Virus record (IMG/VR): IMGVR_UViG_3300044616_001206
Span: 1 to 47,251 of that record
Length of the DNA stretch: 47,251 bases
Strand: one strand, 5' to 3'
DNA from: a virus
Shown piece after piece: positions 15,607 to 25,200 of the stretch. Under the pieces are notes generated by a model. The model did no database searches. It saw only the letters and a program-made list of their open reading frames with translations, and had not been told where the DNA came from. Every line of letters begins with the position of its first letter. Within the stretch, counting starts at the first letter, position 1. The translations under genes and the position numbers were made by a program.

Positions 15607-18500
15607 CTTTCAATTACATGAAAGGCATAATCGTGACCATTGGTTTCAATTATCTCTTCTTCATTTGACTTAGTACTTTCAGCCTGAAGTGTAACCACTT
15701 TTCTATTATGTTCCACCCAATATTGGTCAGCAAGTTCTAAACTATTTTCTACATACATAAAATAAGGGTCTCTTTGTACTCTATTCCAAAAGATTACTTC
15801 ACTATCAGATAGTGTCATAACTTCATCTAATTTATCTTGACCTTCTTCTTTTAATGGAAACCCATTAACAAGATCACATTGAGACTTAGTAAAGTATTGT
15901 CTGTCTTTTGGGTCTTCAATTAATATATCTTCTCTAATTGCCGGATTGAAAACAACTAATAAAGGTTCAACACGTTTGTTGAAATTATTTAAATAACGAG
16001 GAACATTATAATCACCTTTTAAATCAGGATTGTTTTGTATTTCTTTCTCATCAATCATGTAACAGTTCACCTCAATAAAATCATTTGGCATTGGATAACC
16101 ATTCTTTGCAGTAAATTCTTCTTGTTGTTTCTTTGTTGGTTTTGTAATCTTTTGTACATCACCTGATGATTTTTTAGAACCATTATTAACATAATAAATT
16201 GTATCACCTAAACCCGCAGGATAATCACTATTCATAATTAATTCCATATGTGCTTGACGAGACATTAATGAACCAGCTTTAGTAGTTTTAGTAACATACT
16301 TTTTATATTCATTAACACTTTGTTTAACACGTGCTTTATTTGCTATCTTTGATAATGGAATTTCTTTTTCATAAATCTTTGTTACATAATCGTAATATAA
16401 TTCTACGAAAGAATGTCCATCACCATTTAACAAATACTTTAATCCTTCATCCAAGAACTCAACAATATATGTTTGTAATTTTTTAGATTTAATTGTATTA
16501 CCTGTTAGTTTAATTTTCTCTTTTCCTTTCTTCATCATTTTAATAATGTAGTTCTTACGAGAAACATTAATACAAGCCGGTGCAACATAGTCAATATCTA
16601 AACCCATTTCACCTCTCATGAATATATCATTGAACTCCGCAGTATGTGCTTCAATACCTACATATTCTTTTCCTTCTGTAACTAATTCATTTAATCCTTT
16701 ACCAACATATATTGCATCCTTTGCACTATCGGGTGTTTCAAAGTTCACACCATCTGTATCCATTACTAGAGGTTTATAACCCTTCTTCATATAGAACATA
16801 ATCATCATACGTAAACACTGACGACCAATACAAGTAATGGTTTCACCTGAATTCATTTCACCCCAAGGGAATACGTGTGGTGCGGATAAACTACCGAAAT
16901 ATGCGTTGATAAAAATCTTAATTGGTAATTGTTTACGATCATATACCTCAGACATAACAGGATCACTATTCTTTAATTCACCCGCTAAGTTTTTATATTT
17001 AATACGAATGTTTCTGAAATATTTTAACATTGATTTTTGAACTCCCATAACATCACAATCAGGAAACACATCATATACTAATTGAATTGATGGATAGAGT
17101 GATGAGTAGTCAAACTTAACAATGTTCTTTGCGTATCCCACATTTAATAAACGAGATAATCCACCTGTGAAAGCACGTTTCTCATCTTTTGCTGGTATTG
17201 CCAAGTTGTGTTCGTATGACCACGCTAACATGATAATTTTCCACAGTGTTGCAGTTCCCATAGTTGCAATTCTTTCATACGTGGTAGGAACCAATTTAGA
17301 AAGTAAGAACGTTGATTGAGAGAAACTATCATCTACAACCATAGTTTCATACAAGTCATCATCAAGATATTGTTCCACAATTTTTCTTCCTGTCCATATT
17401 TCAAACTTACCTGGATATTTTTGTGTTAAATTTTCTGTACCAGGTTCTCCAATTTGTTTGTATCCACCTGTCTTTGGATTTACATAATAACTTTCGTTAT
17501 CAAGATATATTTTGGAAATCTTTGAACCATCTACGTATACACGATTAGGTTTTTCTTTCTCCAAATATGTTGTAATATATTTCAATCCCCAACTTTTAAT
17601 TTCACTATTAATTGCCTGAGCACGTCTTACAGAATGGGCAATATCAATAATATTGAAACCCCATATAACGTGTTGTTTATATGGTTCAATTTCATTTGCA
17701 AGTTTTAACATTCCTTCTTTCTCTTTCATTCCTTGCGTTGTGAATATTTGTGTTAAACCATCAACATCAACACCAAGAATTTCTGCACGTTTTAATATAA
17801 ACGGCCAGTCAAAGAACGCTGAGTTATAACCTGCAACAATGGTTGGTTTTAAATCTTTAATGTATTTGAAAAATCTTTCTATACATTTCTTCTCACCGTC
17901 TTCACCAAATGCTGCTATTGTTTCATTCATACCACGGTTGTCCTTAACTCCAATTAATATAATGACACAAGTCTCAGGATCAAGACCTGTGGTTTCAATA
18001 TCAAATACAAATCTATTAACTCCACCGTAATCATCAATACCCTTAAACAATCTTTTTTTCTTCTGTATAAGATATTGTTCTACAGGGTTTAAGATAGTAA
18101 ACAAATGTCTACACTTTTCATCCCATGGATTTAATCCACCCATCCTAAAGAACGATACCAAATCCGTATAAGATTTAATACTTCTAACAATATGAGTCAT
18201 ACCATTTTCTAAACGTTCGTTGCCGTGAGTATCCAACTTTTCAATTAGGATACCAAATTCACCCATACGTTTTTTCTGCATTGCCTTTGAATCTCCATAG
18301 AAATTCATACCTGTCAAATCACCTACCCATAAGAACGGTGTAAATGTATCAGGTTTAACGATTTTCCCTTGTTCAGGATCTTGAATAATTTTGTAGATTG
18401 TATTTGTGGGATAGTCGTATTCAACTCCGACGATATACATTTCATCGTCGCCACCATTGAGGAAGCCTTCAATAACTTCCTGAGAGATAACCTCTTTCAT
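15603..18500 (-). CDS. 43: Family B DNA polymerase, T4 gp43-like
   Basis: 965 residues. The 3'-5' exonuclease domain shows Exo I DIETTGLD (D167, E169), Exo II GYNSAFFDWP (about 224-233) and a likely Exo III in EQYLDDDLYE (378-382). Polymerase motif A is FDYSSLYPSI (D464), motif B KIFINAYFGSLSAP (K528, G536), and motif C VMDTDGVNFE (D581, D583), where Gly replaces the usual Ser of DTDS. It replicates the phage genome. T4 gp43 is 898 aa; the extra length is mainly C-terminal. It lies at the downstream end of the minus-strand fibre cluster, unusual for an early gene. A small hairpin precedes the start, reminiscent of the gp43 translational operator of T4. Convergent 4-nt overlap with gp13-like gene. 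Confidence 0.93.
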   Translation of the reverse strand: MKEVISQEVIEGFLNGGDDEMYIVGVEYDYPTNTIYKIIQDPEQGKIVKPDTFTPFLWVGDLTGMNFYGDSKAMQKKRMGEFGILIEKLDTHGNERLENGMTHIVRSIKSYTDLVSFFRMGGLNPWDEKCRHLFTILNPVEQYLIQKKKRLFKGIDDYGGVNRFVFDIETTGLDPETCVIILIGVKDNRGMNETIAAFGEDGEKKCIERFFKYIKDLKPTIVAGYNSAFFDWPFILKRAEILGVDVDGLTQIFTTQGMKEKEGMLKLANEIEPYKQHVIWGFNIIDIAHSVRRAQAINSEIKSWGLKYITTYLEKEKPNRVYVDGSKISKIYLDNESYYVNPKTGGYKQIGEPGTENLTQKYPGKFEIWTGRKIVEQYLDDDLYETMVVDDSFSQSTFLLSKLVPTTYERIATMGTATLWKIIMLAWSYEHNLAIPAKDEKRAFTGGLSRLLNVGYAKNIVKFDYSSLYPSIQLVYDVFPDCDVMGVQKSMLKYFRNIRIKYKNLAGELKNSDPVMSEVYDRKQLPIKIFINAYFGSLSAPHVFPWGEMNSGETITCIGRQCLRMMIMFYMKKGYKPLVMDTDGVNFETPDSAKDAIYVGKGLNELVTEGKEYVGIEAHTAEFNDIFMRGEMGLDIDYVAPACINVSRKNYIIKMMKKGKEKIKLTGNTIKSKKLQTYIVEFLDEGLKYLLNGDGHSFVELYYDYVTKIYEKEIPLSKIANKARVKQSVNEYKKYVTKTTKAGSLMSRQAHMELIMNSDYPAGLGDTIYYVNNGSKKSSGDVQKITKPTKKQQEEFTAKNGYPMPNDFIEVNCYMIDEKEIQNNPDLKGDYNVPRYLNNFNKRVEPLLVVFNPAIREDILIEDPKDRQYFTKSQCDLVNGFPLKEEGQDKLDEVMTLSDSEVIFWNRVQRDPYFMYVENSLELADQYWVEHNRKVVTLQAESTKSNEEEIIETNGHDYAFHVIES

Positions 18501-18531
18501 GTTTTATATTTTTTTAATGTGACGTATTAGC

Positions 18532-18547
18532 TTGTGGAAAACCACAG
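18532..18547 (-). promoter_or_regulatory. Small hairpin in polymerase leader, possible translational operator
   Basis: On the minus strand TGTGG-TTTT-CCACA, 5 bp plus a closing G-U, about 32 nt before the polymerase ATG. It has no U-tract, so it is a poor terminator. T4 gp43 represses its own mRNA through a leader hairpin; whether this one does is unknown. Confidence 0.25.
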
Positions 18548-18564
18548 TTTGCCTTGTTTACATT

Positions 18565-18572
18565 AATAAATA
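18565..18572 (-). promoter_or_regulatory. Octamer variant TATTTATT upstream of polymerase
   Basis: Minus-strand TATTTATT 64 nt before the polymerase ATG, a weaker and more distant match than those ahead of structural genes. Confidence 0.25.
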
Positions 18573-18590
18573 TAATTAAAAAAAGTGGTA

Positions 18591-18959
18591 TTAAATAATA
18601 TTGATGAATAATTTTTCTCTAATCGGTAAAATCAATTTAGTGGTATTGTTACCATTACCATCATTAAATTGAACCGTGACTTTACCTTCAAACTTACCAA
18701 TTTCGGAAGTTTGTTCTTCGGTGAATCTATATGTAATATAATATTCGTCGTTAATATTGTTAAACTTTTTTGTTCTGTTTGTTAAATTACATGTGGCATC
18801 TAAAATGTATGGGGTACCTGACACAACATCAACCATTTCAAATGTAATTTCTGCATTTTCAAGCATTTGATTGAATGATGACTTATCGTTTTTACCGTCG
18901 TCAATCATTCTCATCTTTAAAATTGGGTCAGATGCACCTTGTCTTATAAAAAATTCCAT
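18591..18959 (-). CDS. Small structural protein, BppU N-terminal-like (122 aa)
   Basis: A 122-residue beta-rich protein: MEFFIRQGASDPILKMRMID, EITFEMVDV, YYITYRFTEEQTSEIGKFEG and ILPIREKLFINII. The layout (a RQG/GDT opening, one polar strand pair describing FxMxD, a G-x-F-x-G-x-V strand and a final LPI strand) resembles the N-terminal domain of phage baseplate upper proteins (BppU/DUF2479-type). These link fibres to the baseplate. It is downstream of four fibre genes and starts with ATG 4 nt after a late octamer. The similarity is by pattern only. Confidence 0.45.
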   Translation of the reverse strand: MEFFIRQGASDPILKMRMIDDGKNDKSSFNQMLENAEITFEMVDVVSGTPYILDATCNLTNRTKKFNNINDEYYITYRFTEEQTSEIGKFEGKVTVQFNDGNGNNTTKLILPIREKLFINII

Positions 18960-18963
18960 ATGT

Positions 18964-18971
18964 TATAAATA
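18964..18971 (-). promoter_or_regulatory. Candidate late promoter octamer TATTTATA
   Basis: Minus-strand TATTTATA ending 4 nt before the ATG at 18959. Confidence 0.55.
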
Positions 18972-19003
18972 TATTCTCGTTCCGATTGTTGTTTATTTTT
19001 GTT

Positions 19004-19648
19004 TTAATTGGTAGTTTCCATTGTTTTCTGAAAATATCGTTCAATTCTTTTACTTAATCGGACTCTTACGTCGGTTGTGGTTCTACCCACCACATCGTAT
19101 GGTAATATAAAACCAAAACTTAAAAATATTCTTCTTGATTTGAATTCGTTCGTCCAATGTTTGTATAATGATGCCTCAAATCCGTATAAATCACCTTCAT
19201 TTATTTTTATAACATCTTTATCTAAAAACAATTCGTAATCCTCTGATAAAACACTAATATTACATTTATAATTAACATGTCCTTCAACTGCCGCGTCATA
19301 GTGAGGATTTATCTTTCCACCACTATTCATATCTACCGCTTGTAAGAAGATATGGTTTTTAGGAAATTCAAATTCTTCCGCAATTCTATCAATAATGGTA
19401 TCAATCAAATCAGGTAGTTTATCTTTTGAAACATCTGATACCGCTTGGAACTTTGTAATATAATTTGTAAAAGGTGTATTCGAAATATCAAACATATAAG
19501 TTTTACCTTTTAGTTCTTTTGATAATTCCGAAAGATGATGATTAGCACCATTACCGCTATGGTCAATTGAGTCTATCCAATTTATTATTTGTTTGGACTC
19601 GGATGGTGTAATAAATCCCCTTTTAATTTTATAATTATTATTTTCCAA
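19004..19648 (-). CDS. 2-oxoglutarate/Fe(II)-dependent dioxygenase
   Basis: 214 residues, starting with TTG at 19648, which overlaps the end of the upstream gene by 11 nt; no ATG is available before the core. The double-stranded beta-helix core has the iron triad H116-Y-D118 (in INPHYDAAVEGH), distal H164 (LYKHWTNEF) and the 2-oxoglutarate-binding Arg (R172 or R173 in SRRIFLSFGF). The family hydroxylates protein side chains, nucleobases or small molecules. It sits inside the fibre gene cluster, downstream of genes for Pro-Thr-rich and collagen-like fibres, so a virion protein is a plausible substrate. DNA base or lysine modification cannot be excluded. Substrate is unknown. Confidence 0.8.
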   Translation of the reverse strand: MENNNYKIKRGFITPSESKQIINWIDSIDHSGNGANHHLSELSKELKGKTYMFDISNTPFTNYITKFQAVSDVSKDKLPDLIDTIIDRIAEEFEFPKNHIFLQAVDMNSGGKINPHYDAAVEGHVNYKCNISVLSEDYELFLDKDVIKINEGDLYGFEASLYKHWTNEFKSRRIFLSFGFILPYDVVGRTTTDVRVRLSKRIERYFQKTMETTN

Positions 19649-19886
19649 TTTTTTTCAAATTATGTTTTGCTAAAAACTCTTTGGGGTTCATCGCCTCTAT
19701 TATAGTTAATTCAGCAGAATCCATCATCTGTTTAGCCTTTTCTTCCGTAACCGCCATTACACACAATTTGTGAGTTGAAGGTAATTCTCCGGTTGGTGAT
19801 AAATCTATTTTTAAGATATTATCATCTTTCATTTTTTCTCTTGCTTGCTGAACTTTTGATTCTTCGCACAATATACATATTCTCAT
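19638..19886 (-). CDS. Small conserved-looking hypothetical protein (82 aa)
   Basis: 82 residues, MRICILCEESKVQQAREKMK to KHNLKKIGK. Mixed alpha/beta with an N-terminal strand and two Cys (Cys4, Cys7) in CILC. The layout (strand-helix-strand-helix) could be a ferredoxin-like fold. It overlaps the start of the dioxygenase gene by 11 nt and the two are probably translated together. Function unknown. Confidence 0.65.
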   Translation of the reverse strand: MRICILCEESKVQQAREKMKDDNILKIDLSPTGELPSTHKLCVMAVTEEKAKQMMDSAELTIIEAMNPKEFLAKHNLKKIGK

Positions 19887-19901
19887 ATTTCTTTTGTTTT
19901 A

Positions 19902-22172
19902 TTAATCTATAGGTGCAATGATTGTCGACTCTATATACCATTGACCATAATTATCTAACGCAGTTAATATAGGTGTTCCATCAAACCTTCTTTGAATAGT
20001 TTTGTTATAATATTCATAAACCATTGGGGTTGCACCAATCGTATCTACCGTCAAAACTAAATCACTCGTTCCACCAAATGAACCAGAAGCTATTGTTATT
20101 GTATCACCAGTTAGGTATAGTTTTCCAATGGTTGAAGCTTCAACATTACTAACAAGAGTTGACGCAACAGTGATTGTAAATACTGAATTTACTCCTGCCC
20201 CTGATGATGTTCCAGTTACACCTGTATAAACTCCATCGGTTCCGGTAGTTGATGGGTATGAAAAATTTTCGGGGTTTCCTAAATATGTGGTAAAATCTAT
20301 TCCATTTAGAGGAGTTTCTATTCTATTAAATTGAAAAGAGTTACCTACTGTATTGTTTTCAAACTCATCCCCAATATTATTATTATAAAAATATTCTCCA
20401 ATTGTATTGTTATTAAAATAGTTTCCAATTACATTACCTCTACTATTGCTTCCACCAAATCCAAAACCTTCACCGATGTTGTTACTATAAAAACTATTTC
20501 CAATTTGATTATATCTAAAATCATCTGTTATTCCGTTATCATAAAAATTATTTAATATAAAATTATTTTGAAAATATAATCCTATATCATTTGAATAAAA
20601 GTCGTTTCCAATGTTATTTTTTAAAAAATAATTTTCAATCTCATTTCCCCCAAAATTGTTCCCAATTTTATTATCATCAAACTGACCCACTATTAAATTC
20701 GCCTTAAATCCATTACCAATATGATTGTCCTCAAAAGTTGATTGATTGTTAATTGATCCTAATGTATTATTGTGAAAATCAAACCCAATTGTATTATTAT
20801 CAAAAGAGTGATAAATGATGTTTGTATAGAAACTATTTCCCACCGTGTTATTATCAAAACTATTTTTAATTACATTATTAGTAAAATTACCAACTACGTT
20901 ATCATTAAAACTATTTTGTATAATATTATTACTAAAAGAGGATTTAAATGTGTTATCAGAGAAATCATCATCACCAGTGTAAAAATTACCATAGAATGAT
21001 CCCATTATTAAATTTTTTTCAAAATCGTACGAGTCATTATCACCTAAATTGTTGTTATAAAAATCATTTTGAATAATATTATTTAGAAAATCACATATAA
21101 TTATGTTATTGTAAAAATCTGAAGATATTGTATTGTTATCAAAATCATTATCAATTACATTACCATAGAAATTACCACTAATTGTATTATTTGTACAATC
21201 ATCATTAAAGGTATTGTTTCTAAAATTACTTCCGAATGAATTGTCTCTATGTGGACTATCTCTAAAAACATTGTTTGAAAGCAAGAAAGTATCTCCATTA
21301 TCTATAGTGTTTGCAACTCTATTACCACAAGTATTGTTAAAACATCCATTATAACTTGTAAATGTTTTGTATTCTGTAAATCCTGTGTTAGAAATAATAT
21401 TGCTTTGTTTGTAAGACATTCCATTATCGGTTATACTGTCTGTATAGAAAGTGTCATTGACATTATAAATTGTGCGTCCCGTAACAGTCATACTCGTTTC
21501 TGTATCAATAGAAACAATTTCATAAAAATCTACATTATATGCGTTTGAACTAACAATACCTATAACTTCTCCGGTAGTTCTATTTGTAAAATTTGTTCCT
21601 ACACCCGTTACAACACCAACACTATTAATACTTACTTTTCCGACATAAATTTCCTCAGCACTATATGTATTATATCTCTTAAATAAAACTTCTCTAAAGT
21701 CATAATCAAAAGCATTTCCTTTATCGTCAATTCTATATGTTATTCTACCAAACGCGGCACCCGCAGTAACTTCGGTAGATGTAAAATATGGATCATATTG
21801 TATTGTATCACCAGAATATTCTGGTTGATATGCGTGTTCTGAAATTTTATCAACATCAGTTGCCAACACAAGTATAGGTGCAACATTACCTTGTTTGTAA
21901 TTACCAGTTTCAATTGTACTACCAGTGTGGTCATAATCAGGTTGGTCGTAACAAGTTTTGAAATCTGTGATTAAATAATGTTTACCTGGTGTTAATGTTG
22001 CACCTGTTAAAAGAGAATATAACTCACTATGTGTTACTTCCTCATATATTGAGACACTTAGTAAATTACTTACGCTTACTTTTTTAGTTTCTCCGTTGTT
22101 AACTATTGGTAACATATCTCCCGATAAAGGTTCGGTAAGTTCATTTAATTGTGAAATTTTTTGATCTGCCAT
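19902..22172 (-). CDS. Tail fibre protein with nonapeptide beta-solenoid
   Basis: 756 residues. The N-terminus MADQKISQLNELTEPLSGDM, then LPIVNNGETKKVSVSNLL, is a short attachment module also seen in the fibre encoded at 28021-30474 (KKVNELPLFTGDTTGAYFIM ... TTYKVTRETIL). Residues 63-80 hold GKHYLITDFKTCYDQPDYD. Residues about 300-635 are about thirty tandem copies of a 9-residue unit with consensus N-N-x-(I/V)-G-x-x-F-(Y/D/x). Regular Ile and Phe positions should stack into a beta-solenoid shaft. The last 115 residues are Gly/Thr/Ser-rich and end in GQWYIESTII. It is probably a receptor-binding or shaft fibre. Late octamer 21 nt upstream. Confidence 0.75.
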   Translation of the reverse strand: MADQKISQLNELTEPLSGDMLPIVNNGETKKVSVSNLLSVSIYEEVTHSELYSLLTGATLTPGKHYLITDFKTCYDQPDYDHTGSTIETGNYKQGNVAPILVLATDVDKISEHAYQPEYSGDTIQYDPYFTSTEVTAGAAFGRITYRIDDKGNAFDYDFREVLFKRYNTYSAEEIYVGKVSINSVGVVTGVGTNFTNRTTGEVIGIVSSNAYNVDFYEIVSIDTETSMTVTGRTIYNVNDTFYTDSITDNGMSYKQSNIISNTGFTEYKTFTSYNGCFNNTCGNRVANTIDNGDTFLLSNNVFRDSPHRDNSFGSNFRNNTFNDDCTNNTISGNFYGNVIDNDFDNNTISSDFYNNIIICDFLNNIIQNDFYNNNLGDNDSYDFEKNLIMGSFYGNFYTGDDDFSDNTFKSSFSNNIIQNSFNDNVVGNFTNNVIKNSFDNNTVGNSFYTNIIYHSFDNNTIGFDFHNNTLGSINNQSTFEDNHIGNGFKANLIVGQFDDNKIGNNFGGNEIENYFLKNNIGNDFYSNDIGLYFQNNFILNNFYDNGITDDFRYNQIGNSFYSNNIGEGFGFGGSNSRGNVIGNYFNNNTIGEYFYNNNIGDEFENNTVGNSFQFNRIETPLNGIDFTTYLGNPENFSYPSTTGTDGVYTGVTGTSSGAGVNSVFTITVASTLVSNVEASTIGKLYLTGDTITIASGSFGGTSDLVLTVDTIGATPMVYEYYNKTIQRRFDGTPILTALDNYGQWYIESTIIAPID
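20268..21275 (-). repeat. Coding tandem repeats for NNxIGxxFx nonapeptides
   Basis: About thirty degenerate 27-nt units inside the fibre gene. The nucleotide copies have diverged more than the amino acid pattern, which suggests an old repeat kept by structure. Confidence 0.7.
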
Positions 22173-22193
22173 TTTGTGTTTGTTTTTCTTTTA

Positions 22194-22201
22194 TATAAAT
22201 A
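22194..22201 (-). promoter_or_regulatory. Candidate late promoter octamer TATTTATA
   Basis: Minus-strand TATTTATA ending 21 nt before the ATG at 22172. Confidence 0.5.
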
Positions 22202-22222
22202 GTTTTATTTTTTGTCTATTAC

Positions 22223-25200
22223 TTAGTATTTTGCAGCTAATGCTAGAACTCTATTGTTCATTACAGTATTACCATTCGTTGTAACTGACCAAGTATCACC
22301 ATCAGTTGATGTTGCCAATTGATTTGTTCCGATACCACCAGCAACCCATTTAGTACCTGTCCACGTTACACAATATGATTGTAATGAGAATATTGTATTA
22401 CTATTTGTCGCACCTGACCATGTTATACCATCAGATGAATATGCTAATGCATTTGTTCCTTGACCTGCAGCAACCCATTGTGAACCATTATAAGCTATAC
22501 CATAACCAGTACCTGTGATTCTACTATTTCCACTTGTTGAACCTGACCATGTTATACCATCTGATGAATATGCAATTCTATTTGCACCTGTACCAACTGC
22601 AACCCATTTATCTTCACCCCAAGCGACATTCCAACATGTACCTGTGAATATTGTACCACTATTTGCAGATGCCGTCCAAGATATACCATCATCCGAATAT
22701 GCTATTGTAGTTCTATTTCCAGTGCCACCTGCAGGTGATGAACCTACGGCAACCCATCTACTTCCATTATATGCCACAGTATTTGGTACACTACCAATCA
22801 CATTTGAATTTGATGCCGCTGTCCAAGTTATACCATCTGTTGAATATGCAAATTTGGCAGCACCCGACGAAATACCAACCGCAACCCATTTATCACCTCC
22901 ATATGCAACACCTCTAACATTTGTTGTAAACATGGATGAACCATTTGTTGATCCCGACCATGTATTTCCATCAGAAGACCAAAGTAAAGCGTTTGAATTA
23001 CCTCCACCTGCAGTTCCTCCTGCGACAAATATATTTCCATCAGTTGCAACAGCAAGTGCTGGTTGAGTTATAAATGTGGCACCATTAGATGAATTTGTCC
23101 AATTATCACCACCATCATATGAATAACCTAATACGTTTACTCCACCCGCAGCAACAATAATGTTTGAAGGTATTGGTGTTGCAGTTGGTGTTGGTGTTAC
23201 CGTTGGTGTTGGTGTTGGTGTATCCGTAGGTGCTGGTGTATTTGTAGGTTCAGGTGTTGGTGTTACCGTTGGTGTTACCGTTGGTGTAGCCGTTGGTACT
23301 GGTGTACTAGTTGGGTTAGGTGTTGGTGTAGGTGTTGCTGTTGGTCCACCTGGTGTTGGTGTTGGAGTAGGTGTTCCACTACCAAATGTTATTGATATTG
23401 TACTACCACTTACGAATGATGCGTTTGATGTTTTTGTTTGTGTACAAGATTCGGTATTAATTACAAAGAAACTATTTCCGCCACCAACATTTTGAATTCC
23501 AAACGAACCTGGCGTTGTACTTGTATATGTTGCGGTATCACCATTTTGTGATATTGTAATTGTTCCTGTTCCACCTGTGTATCCACTAAATTGTGATGTA
23601 TAATCGGTACCTACACTATCTTTTACACTAAAATGAAGCATTAAACCACTAACTTTATTAGGATTATACGTTTCTATGCTACTTCCTGTGACAATCATAA
23701 ATAATGCGTTTCCATTTCCTGATGGTGCTCCTGCATTCATAACACCTTCATCACTATAGAAAAACCAAGATCCCGCTCCTGCTTCACTTGTTGGTGTTGG
23801 AGTTGGTGTACTTGTTAATGTCGGAGTGGGGGTTGGTGTATCGGTAGGTGGTACCTCCGTAGCTGTTGGTGTAGGGGTAGGTGTACTTGTTAATGTAGGT
23901 GTAGGAGTAGGTGTACTTGTTAATGTAGGTGTTGGAGTAGGTGTTACTAATGAAGCTTCACAATCATCACAATTCAAATGAAAAGTAAGTGGTGAGCCTG
24001 TATCTGTTGGGGTAGCAACAATCTTATTGACAATTCTGTAACATCCACTTGGAGTTGCTCCTGTAAATGTTATGTTGTTTATGTCGCCAGCAGCGAATGC
24101 TCCTGGTCCTAAATCAGCAACTAATACGTTCAAATTAGTACATCCTGAAATTGTATAAGTTGTTGTTGTCCCATCAATACAATCCGAACAATTAGAATAA
24201 GATGATGATATTGGGTTACTACCATCTGTAGGTGCTGTATCAATTTTATTAACAATGGTATAACACTCACTTGCAGTTGAACCTGTAAAATCTAAATAGA
24301 ATGTATCACCAGGGAAAAATGCTCCTGGTCCTAAATCAGCGACAATAACATTTGAACTACTACATCCCGAAATTGTATAAGTTGTTACTCCACTTAAATC
24401 AATTGTAGGTGTAGGTGTACTTGTTGCTGTCGGAGTTGGTGTTGGTGTCATTTCAGGGAACACAGCTTTTAATGTTGCCGTATCACCAGTGATAGTTACA
24501 ATGGTGTTAGATGAATTAGGTACAGGTAAATTAACATTAGTACCCTCCCAATTTTGAAATAACCCACTACCACTAAACGCGATAATAGAATATTGTTGGT
24601 TTTTAATAACACTGATTGTTGTATCTGATGTATATGTGACTCCACCGAATGAAATGCCATCATAACCCATAACTATATCAATATCTAACGACGCCATTTC
24701 TGGTGTTGGTGTTGGTGTAGATGTCGGACCCGGCGTTGGTGTAACTGTTGGTGTTGATGTTGGTGTTGCGGTTGGTGCAACACAAGTTAATAATGCCACA
24801 ACTTGATTCGATACAAATTCAAATATAAAAGGTGCATTAAATTCACCATCGGAAAGAATGTAATAACCATCTGTTATGGATGCTAAAACATTTGAATTTG
24901 CACCAAGGTAAGCATAATCACCAACACTTACATCTGGATTATCAAAATAAACATCAAAAGAACCACTTATAGTGCAAGTTTCTTCATTTAAACAAGCAAT
25001 ACCGTCACAAGCTAATTCCAAATCAGTCCCAAATGGACCTGTAGTATTAGTTCTATCAATTAATGTATATTGGAATCCGTGATTAATTGGTGTAGGAGTT
25101 GGTGTTGGTGTCGGTGTATCTGTAGGTGCCGGTGTTGGTGTAGGTGTTGGGGTATCTGTCGGTACCGGTGTATCTGTTGGTGTCGGTGTATCTGTAGGTG

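Noticed and set aside
20331-20999. Plus-strand Ile/Lys-rich frames opposite the nonapeptide fibre
   Set aside because: Antisense shadows of repeat DNA with no start context or recognisable pattern.
23160-23495. Plus-strand open frame rich in Gly-Val repeats
   Set aside because: It is the antisense of the Pro-Thr linker repeats in the fibre gene and has no independent support.
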